NCBI RefSeq assembly: GCF_009708075.1
Contig: NZ_WMBT01000009.1
Coordinates: forward strand, 1 to 64,000
Direction of reading: 5' to 3'
Source of the DNA: Paracoccus lichenicola
GTDB lineage: Bacteria; Pseudomonadota; Alphaproteobacteria; Rhodobacterales; Rhodobacteraceae
DNA: 64,000 nucleotides
A program made the position numbers and the translations under genes. The number at the start of each line of letters is the position of its first letter. The first letter of the stretch is position 1. The notes under the pieces are model-generated. The model did not search any database. It had not been told where the DNA came from and saw only the letters and a program-made list of their open reading frames with translations. Shown piece after piece: positions 24,985-33,190 of this stretch.

Positions 24985-27900
24985 TCCATCCGCGTGGCCA
25001 GCATCGGCGCGATCAGGGCCGAGGCTTCCGCCGAGGTCATGGCCGGATGCAGGAACGGCACCGACAGTTCCTCGACATGGGCGGCATGGGGGCGCCACAG
25101 GCTTGCGCGCAGGTCGCGGTCCCGATGGTCCAGGCCCGCGCGGATATGGGTCAGCGTGCCGGACCAGGGGCGGTGGTGATGGCCGCGCACCAGGCGGTTC
25201 GTGTCGGTGACGGTGCGGACCACGCCGTCCAGCACGGCTTCGGGCAGCGCGCCCAAGGCCGTGTCGCCCGCGCGCAGGAAGGCCACGACCTTGGGCCGCG
25301 TGTCCAGATCCCGATGCGCGTCGGGGTCATGGCCCGCGATCGCCAGCAGCGCGCGCAGGGCGGCGACGGGATCGGGTTCGGGTTCATTCCGCCAGACATC
25401 GGCGGGATAGCTGTCCAGCGCCGCGACAATTCCTGCCTGCCGCCCGAGCGCCGCCAGTTCGATGGCCACGGCCTGCGCCAGGATGCCGCCCACGGACCAG
25501 CCTGCCAGATGCACCGGCCCCTCGGGCGCGACCGCCGCGACCCGCGCCGCATAGTCGCGCGCCAGGTCGTCCAGGCTGTCCGGCAGCGGCACCGTCAGGT
25601 CAAGGCCCGGATGCTGCACCCCCCAGACCCGCCGCGCGGGCGCGATCAGCCGCGCGAGGTGGCGATAGCCCCAGGCGATGCCGCCCGCCGGGTGGATCAG
25701 GAACAGCGGCGCCGCCGCAGGATCGCCGTCCGCCAGCAGGATCAGGGGGTTCAGCCCGTGGTCCTGACGCGTCGTTTGAAGCGCCGCCGCCAGATGCTCC
25801 AGCACCGGGTGTTCAAAGATCGTGCCCAGGCCGGGGTCGTGGCCGGTTTCCTCCTCGATCCGCAGGATCAGGCGGACGGCGGACAGGGAATCGCCGCCAA
25901 GGGCGAAGAAATCGGCCTGAATGCCGGGTGGCTGCGGCAGGTGCAGAACCTCGGCGTAAAGCCGCGCCAGCAGCCGTTCGGCATCCGTTTCCGCATCCCG
26001 CCCGGCAGCCGAGAATTGCGGCGCGGGCAGCGCCTTGCGGTCCAGCTTGCCGTTCGCGGTGACGGGCAGCGCGTCTAGAAGCACCCAAGCCGACGGGACC
26101 ATATAGGCGGGCAGCTTGACCGACAGATGCTGGGCCAGCAGCCCCTCGGCCCAAGTCTCGGACGGCACCAGATAGGCGACCAGACGGCGGTCCTCGGCCC
26201 GATCCTCTCGCGCCAGGACCACGCATTCGCGGGCAAGGCCGGTGGCCATGATGGCGGCCTCGATCTCGCCGAGCTCGATCCGCAGGCCCCGGATCTTCAC
26301 CTGGTGGTCGGACCGGCCCAGATAGACCACCGCCCCGTCATGCCGCCTGCGCGCCAGGTCGCCGGTGGCGTAAAGCCGCGCGCCATCGGGACCGATGACG
26401 AACCGCTGCGCGGTCAGGTCGTCGCGGCCCAGATAGCCGCGCGCAAGCTGCGCGCCGCCCAGATACAGATGCCCTGCCAGACCCGGCGGGACCGGGCGCA
26501 TCCGGTCGTCCAAAACGTGCAGGGACGTGTTCCAGACCGGCCAGCCGATGGGCAGCGGGTTCGACGCGTCGTCCGGCCCGGCGGGCCAGAAGCTGACATC
26601 CACGGCAGCCTCGGTCGGGCCATAAAGGTTGTGCAGTTCCGCCCGGATGCGGCGGTGAAAGCGGGCGCGTTGGTCGGCGGTCAGTTCCTCGCCCGAGCAG
26701 AAGACGCGGCGCAGCGCGATCCCTTCGGACGCGGGCGCGGCCAAGAAGGCCGACAGCATCGAGGGCACGAAATGCAGGGTGGTGATCGCATGACGGCGGA
26801 TCAGCGCGGCGATGACGGAAGGGTCGCGATGCGCGCCGGGCGGGGCCATGACCAGCTCCGCGCCCGCGATCATGGGCAGGAAGAATTCCCAGACCGACAC
26901 GTCGAAGGTCGCGGGGGTCTTTTGCAGGATGCGGTCGGTGGCGTCGATGCCATAGTGGTCGCGCATCCACAGCAGGCGGTTGACGATGGCGCGATGCTCG
27001 ATCACCACGCCCTTGGGTTCGCCGGTGGAGCCGGAGGTGTAGATCACATAGGCCATGTCGCCCGACGCGGGCGGGGTCGGCGGGGTGCCCTTGTCGGGCC
27101 ATTCGGTCAGCAGGGGCGCGTCGGGCGGGAACAGGCCCGCCAAGTCAGGCTGCGTCACGACCGCGACGGGCTGCGCCATTGACAGGATCCGCGCGATCCG
27201 TTCGGGCGGATGATCCGGGTCCAGCGGCAGATAGGCCGCCCCCGCGCGCAGGATCGCCAGCAGGACGACGGGCAGGTCCGGCGACCGTTCCAGCGCCACG
27301 GCGACGATGCGGCCCGGTCCTGCCCCATGCTGCGCCAGATGCCCCGCCAAGGCCGCGCTGCGCCGGTCGAGTTTCGCGAAGCTGATGGTGGTATTGCCGA
27401 AGGTGACGGCGGGCGCGTCGGGGGTCGCGGCCATCCGCGCCTCGATCAGCGCGACCAGCGTCGTGTCGGGGACCGGGTGGTCGGTCGCGTTGATGGCGGC
27501 GGCGGCAGTGATCTCGGCCCGGCTGGCCGTCGGCACCTGCGCCAGGGTCGCAGCGTCCAAGGCGGCGGCAATGAAGTCCGGCAGGCGCGCGGCATGGCCC
27601 GCCACGTCCTGCGAGGAATAGAGGGTCGGGTTCGCGTCCACCTCGAACAGCATTCCAGCCTGCGGATCGCCCCGGAAGGTCAGGGTCAGGTCGTCCACCG
27701 CCCCCGCCCCCAGGATGTGCAGGCCCACCTGCAAGCCCGCGAAGCGCGGCGCGCGGTCGAAGGGTTGGACATTGACCAGCGGGCCGTAAAGCCTGCGCGA
27801 CCCGCCGATCAGGCCCAGGTCGCGGCGCAGCTGTTCGCTGCGGTAAAGGCCGTGGCGGCGGGCTTGGCTCATGTCGCGCGCCAAGGCCGCCAGCCAGTCG

Positions 27901-28787
27901 GCCAGGGGCGCATCCTCGTCTAGGGCGACGCGCTGCGGCAGGACGTTCATCGCCATGCAGGGCAGCCGCGCGATCTTGCGGCCCATGCGCGCCATGAAGG
28001 GGACGCCGATCACCGCGCAGCCCCCGGTCCAGCGGGCCAGATAGGCGCCCGCAAGCCCTGTCAGCACGTCGGGCCAGCCGAGGTCGTGGGCGTCCGCAAA
28101 GGCAGCAAGCCGGGCCAGCAGCGCCGGGTCAAGCCAGCGGCTTTCGTGCAAGAAATAATGCGCGCTGACGGCGGTGCCGGTGGCGGGACCTGTCGCCTCG
28201 GGCAGGTCGCGCAGATGGTCGCGCCACCAGGCGGCGTCCGCCGCGCGCTTGTCGGACGCGCGATAGGCTGCGTCCTCATCGTAAGCACGGTCCAAGGGCG
28301 GAAAGGGCAAGGGCGTGGCCCCGCCGGTCACGATGGCCGAGTAATGCTCTCCAATCCGGTTGGTCAGCAGCACCATGCCATAGCCGTCGATGGCGAGGTG
28401 GTGGATGCGTTCATAGACCAGCACCCGATCGGGGCCGAGGACAAAGATCGTGAACGCCGCCGCCGGATCGCGCGCCAGATCAAGCGCCCGGTCGCTGTCG
28501 GCGCGCATCATCGCCAGCGCCTCGGCCTCGGTCGCGTGAAGGACGGCGGGCGTGATGGGCGCGGGGTCCAGCCACTGTTCCGGCCCGTCCGGCCCCTGGC
28601 GGAAGCGCAAGCGCAGCGCCTCGGTTTCCGCAAGCGTCCGGGTCAGCGCCTGGCGCAGCGCGTCGGGATCGACCGGGCCGCGCAGGTCCAGATACTGCCC
28701 GGTGTTCAGGATCGGGTTGGCGGGGTCGAGGGTCTGGGCATACCACAGCCCCTCCTGCGCCTTGGTCAGGGGGCGGGCGTCAGGCAT
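24927..28787 (-). CDS. entF: EntF-like nonribosomal peptide synthetase (C-A-T-TE), serine predicted
   Basis: Single-module NRPS of 1286 aa, close to the length of EntF. Order: condensation domain (1-430; HHLAIDG near 129-135), adenylation domain (about 445-930; YTSGSTGEPKG, NLYGPTE, K of NGKLD), carrier domain (LGGDSL, Ser967) and thioesterase (GWSVGG, Ser1098). Reading the ten substrate-pocket positions gives DVWHFSLVDK, the code I know for serine in EntF. It should join an aryl group from the carrier protein to Ser and cyclise or release an oligomer, as in enterobactin. The start at 28787 overlaps the carrier-protein gene by 8 bp; an upstream in-frame ATG lies inside that gene. No MbtH-like gene is nearby although EntF-type enzymes often need one. 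Confidence 0.93.
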   Translation of the reverse strand: MPDARPLTKAQEGLWYAQTLDPANPILNTGQYLDLRGPVDPDALRQALTRTLAETEALRLRFRQGPDGPEQWLDPAPITPAVLHATEAEALAMMRADSDRALDLARDPAAAFTIFVLGPDRVLVYERIHHLAIDGYGMVLLTNRIGEHYSAIVTGGATPLPFPPLDRAYDEDAAYRASDKRAADAAWWRDHLRDLPEATGPATGTAVSAHYFLHESRWLDPALLARLAAFADAHDLGWPDVLTGLAGAYLARWTGGCAVIGVPFMARMGRKIARLPCMAMNVLPQRVALDEDAPLADWLAALARDMSQARRHGLYRSEQLRRDLGLIGGSRRLYGPLVNVQPFDRAPRFAGLQVGLHILGAGAVDDLTLTFRGDPQAGMLFEVDANPTLYSSQDVAGHAARLPDFIAAALDAATLAQVPTASRAEITAAAAINATDHPVPDTTLVALIEARMAATPDAPAVTFGNTTISFAKLDRRSAALAGHLAQHGAGPGRIVAVALERSPDLPVVLLAILRAGAAYLPLDPDHPPERIARILSMAQPVAVVTQPDLAGLFPPDAPLLTEWPDKGTPPTPPASGDMAYVIYTSGSTGEPKGVVIEHRAIVNRLLWMRDHYGIDATDRILQKTPATFDVSVWEFFLPMIAGAELVMAPPGAHRDPSVIAALIRRHAITTLHFVPSMLSAFLAAPASEGIALRRVFCSGEELTADQRARFHRRIRAELHNLYGPTEAAVDVSFWPAGPDDASNPLPIGWPVWNTSLHVLDDRMRPVPPGLAGHLYLGGAQLARGYLGRDDLTAQRFVIGPDGARLYATGDLARRRHDGAVVYLGRSDHQVKIRGLRIELGEIEAAIMATGLARECVVLAREDRAEDRRLVAYLVPSETWAEGLLAQHLSVKLPAYMVPSAWVLLDALPVTANGKLDRKALPAPQFSAAGRDAETDAERLLARLYAEVLHLPQPPGIQADFFALGGDSLSAVRLILRIEEETGHDPGLGTIFEHPVLEHLAAALQTTRQDHGLNPLILLADGDPAAAPLFLIHPAGGIAWGYRHLARLIAPARRVWGVQHPGLDLTVPLPDSLDDLARDYAARVAAVAPEGPVHLAGWSVGGILAQAVAIELAALGRQAGIVAALDSYPADVWRNEPEPDPVAALRALLAIAGHDPDAHRDLDTRPKVVAFLRAGDTALGALPEAVLDGVVRTVTDTNRLVRGHHHRPWSGTLTHIRAGLDHRDRDLRASLWRPHAAHVEELSVPFLHPAMTSAEASALIAPMLATRMDQAAAKGRTSGRDPAMVSM

Positions 28788-29016
28788 CGGCGGCGGGGGC
28801 GACGACATGGGTCCACCAGTCGCCCAGGGTCTCGTATTCGGCGAACAGGCTGAAATCGGCACGCAGCCCGGCTTCCTCCCACGCCAGGACCAGCCGCATC
28901 AGGCGCAGGGAATCAAGGCCCAGGTCGCCCAGGTGGTCGTCGTCTCGGATGTCGGAGGGGTCCATGTGGATCGCCCGTGCGACATCGGCGCGCATCCGGT
29001 CCAGCGTCAGGGTCAT
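28780..29016 (-). CDS. Stand-alone aryl carrier protein
   Basis: 78-aa phosphopantetheine carrier of four-helix type with LGLDSLRLM (Ser36 as the attachment site). It should hold the activated aryl acid made by EntE and hand it to the condensation domain of the NRPS. In E. coli this function is the C-terminal domain of EntB, fused to isochorismatase; here the carrier is separate and no isochorismatase is present. The start overlaps the entE stop (ATGA) and the stop overlaps the NRPS start, giving a tight three-gene unit. A phosphopantetheinyl transferase must act from elsewhere in the genome. Confidence 0.9.
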   Translation of the reverse strand: MTLTLDRMRADVARAIHMDPSDIRDDDHLGDLGLDSLRLMRLVLAWEEAGLRADFSLFAEYETLGDWWTHVVAPAADA

Positions 29017-30635
29017 GCGGTTTCCTTCAGATAGCGGCTGCGCAACTCCGCGCGCAGCCCGTTGCGGCTGATCTTGCCCACGGCGGTGGTCTGGAATTCG
29101 GGCACGAAGACGATCTGGTCGGGCACCTTGAAGTCCGCGACCCCTCGCCCGCGCATGAAGGCCTTGAGTTCCGGCGCGCGGGGACTGGTGCCTTCGGCGG
29201 CGATGACGAAGGCGCAGGTCCGTTCGCCCAGGAACTCGTCGGGAATGGACACCACGGCGGCGTCGAAGACGGCGGGGTGGGCCAGCAGGTGATCCTCGAT
29301 CTCCTCGGCGGAAATCTTCTCGCCCGCGCGGTTGATGTGATCGCCCGCCCGGCCCTGCACGACCAGGTATCCGCCGGGCAGCCGTTTCACGATGTCGCCG
29401 GTGCGATAAAAGCCGTCGGGCGTGAAGCTGCGGGCGTTGGCCGAGGGGTCGTCGTGATAGGCGCGGATCGTATAGGGGCCGCGCGTCAGCAGGTGGCCGG
29501 GTTCGCCCTCGGGGACCGGGTCGCCGGTGTCGTCCAGGATCAGCACCTCGTCATCGGGGCTGATCGGGCGGCCTTGGGTGGTGACGATGATCTCCTCGGG
29601 GTCGTCCAGGCGGGTATAGTTCACCAGCCCCTCGGCCATGCCGAAGACCTGTTGCAGGGTGCAGCCCAGCGTCGGGCGGACGCGGGCCGCGGCCTCGGGG
29701 ATGAACTTGGCGCCGCCGACTTGCAGGACTTGCAGGGTGGACAGGTCGTGCGGCGTCTTGGCCGCCGCCTGCATCCACAGCAGCGCCAGCGGCGGGACCA
29801 CGCCGGTGATCGTCACGCCTTCGCGCGCGATCAGGGAAAAGGCGGTTTCGGCGGCCGGGTTCGGCGCCATGACCACGCGGGCACCTGCGTACAGCGCGCC
29901 GAAGACGCCCGGGGAACTCATCGGGAAGTTGTGGGCCACGGGCAGCGCGGCCAGATAGACGCTGTCGCCCGTCAGCCCGCAGATCCGCGCGCTTTCGCGG
30001 AAGCTGTAGATGTAATCGTCATGCGTCCGGGGGATCAGCTTGGACAGGCCCGTGGACCCGCCCGAGATTTGCAGGAAGGCCACCGCCGAGGGATCGACGG
30101 CGGGCAGCGCGGGACCGGGGCGCAGGCTGTCGAAGGGGATGTGATCGCCTGCATCGCCGATGACGATGACATGGGCGATGGCGGGAACCTCGGCCCGAAC
30201 CAGGTCCGCCAGGGGACGATAGTCGAATCCCTCGTGCCGGTCGGCGATCACCATGGCCTTCGCGCCCGAGCGTCGGGCGAAATGGATCAGCTCGGTCTGG
30301 CGATGCGCGGGCAGCGCATAGACCGGGACCAGGCCTGCCAGGAACAGCCCGAAGACGGCGGGAAAGAAGGCCGCGATGTTGGGGATCTGCACGATCACCC
30401 GGTCCCCCGGTTGCAAGCCAAGCGCCAAGTATCCCCCCGCCGCCGATTCGGCGCGGGCCAGCAGATCGGCATAGGTCCAGCGGTTTTCGGCATCGACAAC
30501 CGCCAGCCGGTCGGGATGATCCGCCGCGCGGGCGCGCAGAAAATCCCCGAAGGCCTCGCCCCGCCAATAGCCCTTGGCGCGATAGCGCGCGGCAAGATCG
30601 TCGGGCCAGATTTGCTTGGGCATGGAATGGGTCAC
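29013..30635 (-). CDS. entE: Aryl-acid-AMP ligase, 2,3-dihydroxybenzoate predicted (EntE/DhbE-like)
   Basis: Adenylates an aryl acid and transfers it to the aryl carrier protein. 540 aa, with P-loop [13 protein letters not shown] (191-203), pocket block HNFPMSSPG (235-243), [11 protein letters not shown] (335-345) and the hinge near [12 protein letters not shown]. In known structures the pocket Ser (Ser241 here) and Val (Val338) favour 2,3-dihydroxybenzoate, while salicylate enzymes carry Cys and Leu. I therefore predict dihydroxybenzoate, with moderate certainty because Phe237 replaces the Tyr of DhbE. GTG 30635 is chosen because GGAAGG lies about 8 bp before it; ATG 30623 is the alternative. 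It is the first gene of the entE-carrier-NRPS unit, behind a palindromic operator. Confidence 0.92.
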   Translation of the reverse strand: MTHSMPKQIWPDDLAARYRAKGYWRGEAFGDFLRARAADHPDRLAVVDAENRWTYADLLARAESAAGGYLALGLQPGDRVIVQIPNIAAFFPAVFGLFLAGLVPVYALPAHRQTELIHFARRSGAKAMVIADRHEGFDYRPLADLVRAEVPAIAHVIVIGDAGDHIPFDSLRPGPALPAVDPSAVAFLQISGGSTGLSKLIPRTHDDYIYSFRESARICGLTGDSVYLAALPVAHNFPMSSPGVFGALYAGARVVMAPNPAAETAFSLIAREGVTITGVVPPLALLWMQAAAKTPHDLSTLQVLQVGGAKFIPEAAARVRPTLGCTLQQVFGMAEGLVNYTRLDDPEEIIVTTQGRPISPDDEVLILDDTGDPVPEGEPGHLLTRGPYTIRAYHDDPSANARSFTPDGFYRTGDIVKRLPGGYLVVQGRAGDHINRAGEKISAEEIEDHLLAHPAVFDAAVVSIPDEFLGERTCAFVIAAEGTSPRAPELKAFMRGRGVADFKVPDQIVFVPEFQTTAVGKISRNGLRAELRSRYLKETA

Positions 30636-30667
30636 GGTCTTGCCTTCCGGGGGCGGCTTCGGAGAGC

Positions 30668-30698
30668 GGCATAAGCCAGTTGACGAAAATCGTCAACT
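30668..30698 (-). promoter_or_regulatory. entE promoter with overlapping palindromic (iron) operator
   Basis: On the minus strand TTGACG (30696-30691) and TATGCC (30673-30668) are 17 bp apart and suit a sigma70 promoter starting about 25 bp before entE. A perfect inverted repeat at 30678-30698, arms AGTTGACGA and TCGTCAACT around AAA, covers the -35. It contains TGA-N9-TCA, the layout described for RirA-type iron boxes in alphaproteobacteria. A repressor bound here would block transcription when iron is plentiful. The identity of the regulator is inferred. Confidence 0.65.
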
Positions 30699-30713
30699 TT
30701 CCGCGAAGCAGAC

Positions 30714-30742
30714 TTGGACAGGCGCGGCCAACCGGCTAAAGG
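30714..30742 (+). promoter_or_regulatory. Possible promoter for cytochrome b561 and TRAP genes
   Basis: TTGGAC (30714-30719) and TAAAGG (30737-30742) are 17 bp apart and point towards the b561 gene, 75 bp away. The hexamers are only moderate. The site lies next to the entE operator in the shared divergent region, so iron could affect both directions. Confidence 0.3.
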
Positions 30743-30817
30743 ACGGGAAAGGCCCGTGGAAAGCCAACACTTTCAGCCATCCGCCGGTCGTCCCCGAACA
30801 GATGAACAGGTCAAGCC

Positions 30818-31384
30818 ATGATCCATGCCGCCCCCCGGGTGCCGCTCCGCGATACGCCGCAGGTCTATGGCAAGGTGACGCGCCTTCTGCATTGGACAAT
30901 GGCGGCGCTGATCCTGTGGCAGTTCCTGGGTATGGGGCTGCGAGCGATCTATGGGCGGCAGGACTGGCTGGCGCCCTTCGTGGGCAGCCATGCGCCGGTC
31001 GGCACGGCCTTGTTCGGGCTGGTCGTCCTGCGGGCGCTTTGGGCACTGTCGAACCGCCGCAACCGCCCCGCGCATGACGGCGGGCTTCTGGGAACGGCGG
31101 CAACGGCGGGACACGCGCTGCTGTATCTGCTGATGCTTGTCATCCCTGGCCTGGCGCTGCTGCGGGCCTGGGGGTCGGATCGAGTCTTCGCGCCCTTCGG
31201 GTTCGAGATCTTCTCGGCCAAGACGCCCCCTGTCGAATGGACCGGCACCCTGGCGGGCGCGCTGCACGGGGAACTTGGGTGGTTCCTGCTGGCGCTGGTC
31301 GCGGGCCATGTGCTGATGGTCGGGCTGCACCAGGCCCTGTGGCGCGACGGCACGCTGGCGCGCATGGCCGGGCGGCGGGGCTGA
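30818..31384 (+). CDS. Cytochrome b561 family di-heme membrane protein
   Basis: 188-aa inner-membrane protein with four hydrophobic helices and the histidines expected for two b-hemes: LLHW (His25), SHAPVG (near 58), TAGHALLY (near 98) and AGHVLM (near 163). YodB/CybB-type proteins pass electrons between quinone and periplasmic partners or relieve oxidative stress. It lies divergent from the siderophore operon and 4 bp before the TRAP small-subunit gene, so it may be co-transcribed with the TRAP system; such pairing is not standard. The reaction it supports here is unknown. Confidence 0.85.
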   Translation: MIHAAPRVPLRDTPQVYGKVTRLLHWTMAALILWQFLGMGLRAIYGRQDWLAPFVGSHAPVGTALFGLVVLRALWALSNRRNRPAHDGGLLGTAATAGHALLYLLMLVIPGLALLRAWGSDRVFAPFGFEIFSAKTPPVEWTGTLAGALHGELGWFLLALVAGHVLMVGLHQALWRDGTLARMAGRRG

Positions 31385-31388
31385 CGCC

Positions 31389-31931
31389 TTGACCCCGGGC
31401 AGCGCCTTGCAGCGGCTGAGCCGCGCCGTAATGCGGGCCGAGGCGGCCCTGGGCGGCATCCTTGTCGGCGCGATCCTGCTGCTGCTGCTGGCGAATGTCG
31501 TCTCGCGCAGCGCCGGACGCCCGCTGATCTGGACCGATGAGCTGGCCGTGCATCTGATGGTGGTGCTGGCCCTTGTCGGCGCCTCGCTGGGCATCGCGAT
31601 GAAGGGCCACATGGCCATCGGCCTGCTGCCCGACCGGCTCGGGCCGCGCGGCCGGGCCGGGCTGGCGCTGCTGGCCGACCTGTCAATGCTGGGCTTCCTG
31701 CTGGTGATGGCGGGGGTCCTGTGGCGGTGGTTCGACCTGCCGGGCCTGCTGCGGGCGGGATCAGGCGCGGCGCTGGCAGCGGAAAGCTTCAACTTCGTTT
31801 ATACCGATCCGACCAACACCTTGGGCTTGCGCAAGATCTGGTTCTGGCTGGCCCTGCCCCTCACGTGCGCGACCGCGCTGCTCCACTGCCTGGCCGCGCT
31901 GCACCAGGACATCGGGGCACTGCGGGCATGA
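31389..31931 (+). CDS. TRAP transporter small membrane subunit (DctQ-like)
   Basis: Small integral subunit of a tripartite ATP-independent periplasmic transporter. 180 aa with four hydrophobic segments and the family motif WTDELAVHLMVVLALVGASLGI near residue 51. The TTG at 31389 follows the b561 stop by 4 bp; ATG 31431 is an alternative start and would shorten the protein by 14 residues. The stop overlaps the large-subunit ATG. A segment between helices 3 and 4 (about 117-145) is longer than in simple DctQ proteins. Confidence 0.83.
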   Translation: MTPGSALQRLSRAVMRAEAALGGILVGAILLLLLANVVSRSAGRPLIWTDELAVHLMVVLALVGASLGIAMKGHMAIGLLPDRLGPRGRAGLALLADLSMLGFLLVMAGVLWRWFDLPGLLRAGSGAALAAESFNFVYTDPTNTLGLRKIWFWLALPLTCATALLHCLAALHQDIGALRA

Positions 31932-33187
31932 CGGCGGGCCTGTCCTTCCTGGTGCTGCTGGGCCTTGGCGCGCCCATCGCCTTCGCCATGATCGCCACGG
32001 CGATGATCCTGATCGCCGAGGGCGGCAATACCGCCCTGCTGCAAGGCTTCGCCCAGCAACTGTTCGCGGGCATCGAAAGCTACGGCCTGCTGTCCCTGCC
32101 CCTGTTCATCCTGCTGGGCGAGCTGATGGGCGCGGGCGGCATCGGGCGGCGTCTGCTGGCCCTGGCGCAGGCGATGATGGGACCGGTGCGGGCGGGGCTG
32201 GCCCATGTGAACCTGCTGGCGAACCTGATGCTGGCGTCCATCCTGGGATCCACCGTGGCGCAGTTGACGGTCATGGCCCGGCTGGCGGTCCCGGAGATGG
32301 AGCGCGCGGGCTATCCCCGCGACGTGGCGGCGACGGTCACGGCGGCGGGCGGGTTGCTGGCGCCGGTGGTGCCGCCGTCGATGAACCTGATCGTCTATGC
32401 GACCATCGCGCAGGTGCCGGTGGCGGACATCTTCGTGGCCTCGGTCGTCCCCGGCCTGGCCCTGGCCGCGTCCTTCGCCGCCGTGATCGCCTGGCTGGGC
32501 TGGCGCCACGATCTGCCCCGCGTGCCGTCGCAACCCGCGCGTGCCCGGCTGCGGGCCATCGTCGATGCGCTGCCCGCGCTTGTTGTGCCCGCCATTGCCG
32601 TGGGGTCCATCCTGGGCGGCATCGCCACCCCGACCGAGGCCGCGGCCGTGGCCTCGGTCGCGGCGATTGTCGTGGGCGGGCTGGTTTACCACGAACTGCG
32701 CCTGCGCGACCTGCCTGCGGCGCTGGTGCGCACCGCCGCGACGGCGGGCGCGGTGCTGTATCTGGTGGCCGCGGCGCAGGTGCTGGCCTGGGTGCTGACC
32801 TTCGGCAACCTGCCCGCCACGGCCGCAGCCTGGGTGCAGGACATGGCCGGATCCCCGCTGATGTTCCTGATCCTGCTGAACCTGCTGCTGCTGGCGCTCG
32901 GCACCGTGCTGGAGCCGATCCCCGCCATCATCCTGACCGCCCCGGTCCTGCTGCCCATCGCGACGGACGTTTACGGCATCGACCCGCTGGCCTTCGGCGT
33001 GATCCTGTGCGCGAACCTGGCGCTTGGCCTCTTGTCGCCGCCGGTGGGCGCGGGGCTGTTCACGGCATCCCTGCTGACGGGCGTGCGCGCGGAACGGCTG
33101 TCCTGGCTGCTGTTCCCCTTCTTCATCGCCATGCTGGCCGTCCTGGCGGGCATGTCCATCATCGCCGCCCTTCACGCAGGAACCTGA
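31928..33187 (+). CDS. TRAP transporter large membrane subunit (DctM-like)
   Basis: Transport subunit that couples solute uptake to a Na+ gradient. The 419-aa protein has about 12 hydrophobic segments, the characteristic LPLFILLGELMGAGGIG (near 57), ATVTAAGGLLAPVVPPSMNLIVYA (near 137) and ATPTEAAAVASVAAIVVG (near 235), and the C-terminal repeat ending in NLALGLLSPPVGAGLF. ATG 31928 overlaps the small-subunit stop by four bases. Substrate cannot be deduced from this subunit; family members carry dicarboxylates, keto acids, sugar acids and amino acids. Confidence 0.9.
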   Translation: MTAGLSFLVLLGLGAPIAFAMIATAMILIAEGGNTALLQGFAQQLFAGIESYGLLSLPLFILLGELMGAGGIGRRLLALAQAMMGPVRAGLAHVNLLANLMLASILGSTVAQLTVMARLAVPEMERAGYPRDVAATVTAAGGLLAPVVPPSMNLIVYATIAQVPVADIFVASVVPGLALAASFAAVIAWLGWRHDLPRVPSQPARARLRAIVDALPALVVPAIAVGSILGGIATPTEAAAVASVAAIVVGGLVYHELRLRDLPAALVRTAATAGAVLYLVAAAQVLAWVLTFGNLPATAAAWVQDMAGSPLMFLILLNLLLLALGTVLEPIPAIILTAPVLLPIATDVYGIDPLAFGVILCANLALGLLSPPVGAGLFTASLLTGVRAERLSWLLFPFFIAMLAVLAGMSIIAALHAGT

Positions 33188-33190
33188 CCC

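Noticed and set aside
24010..30635. MbtH-like gene within the siderophore locus
   Set aside because: I looked for a short open frame with the NxExQxSxWP signature on both strands between and around entE, carrier and NRPS genes and found none.
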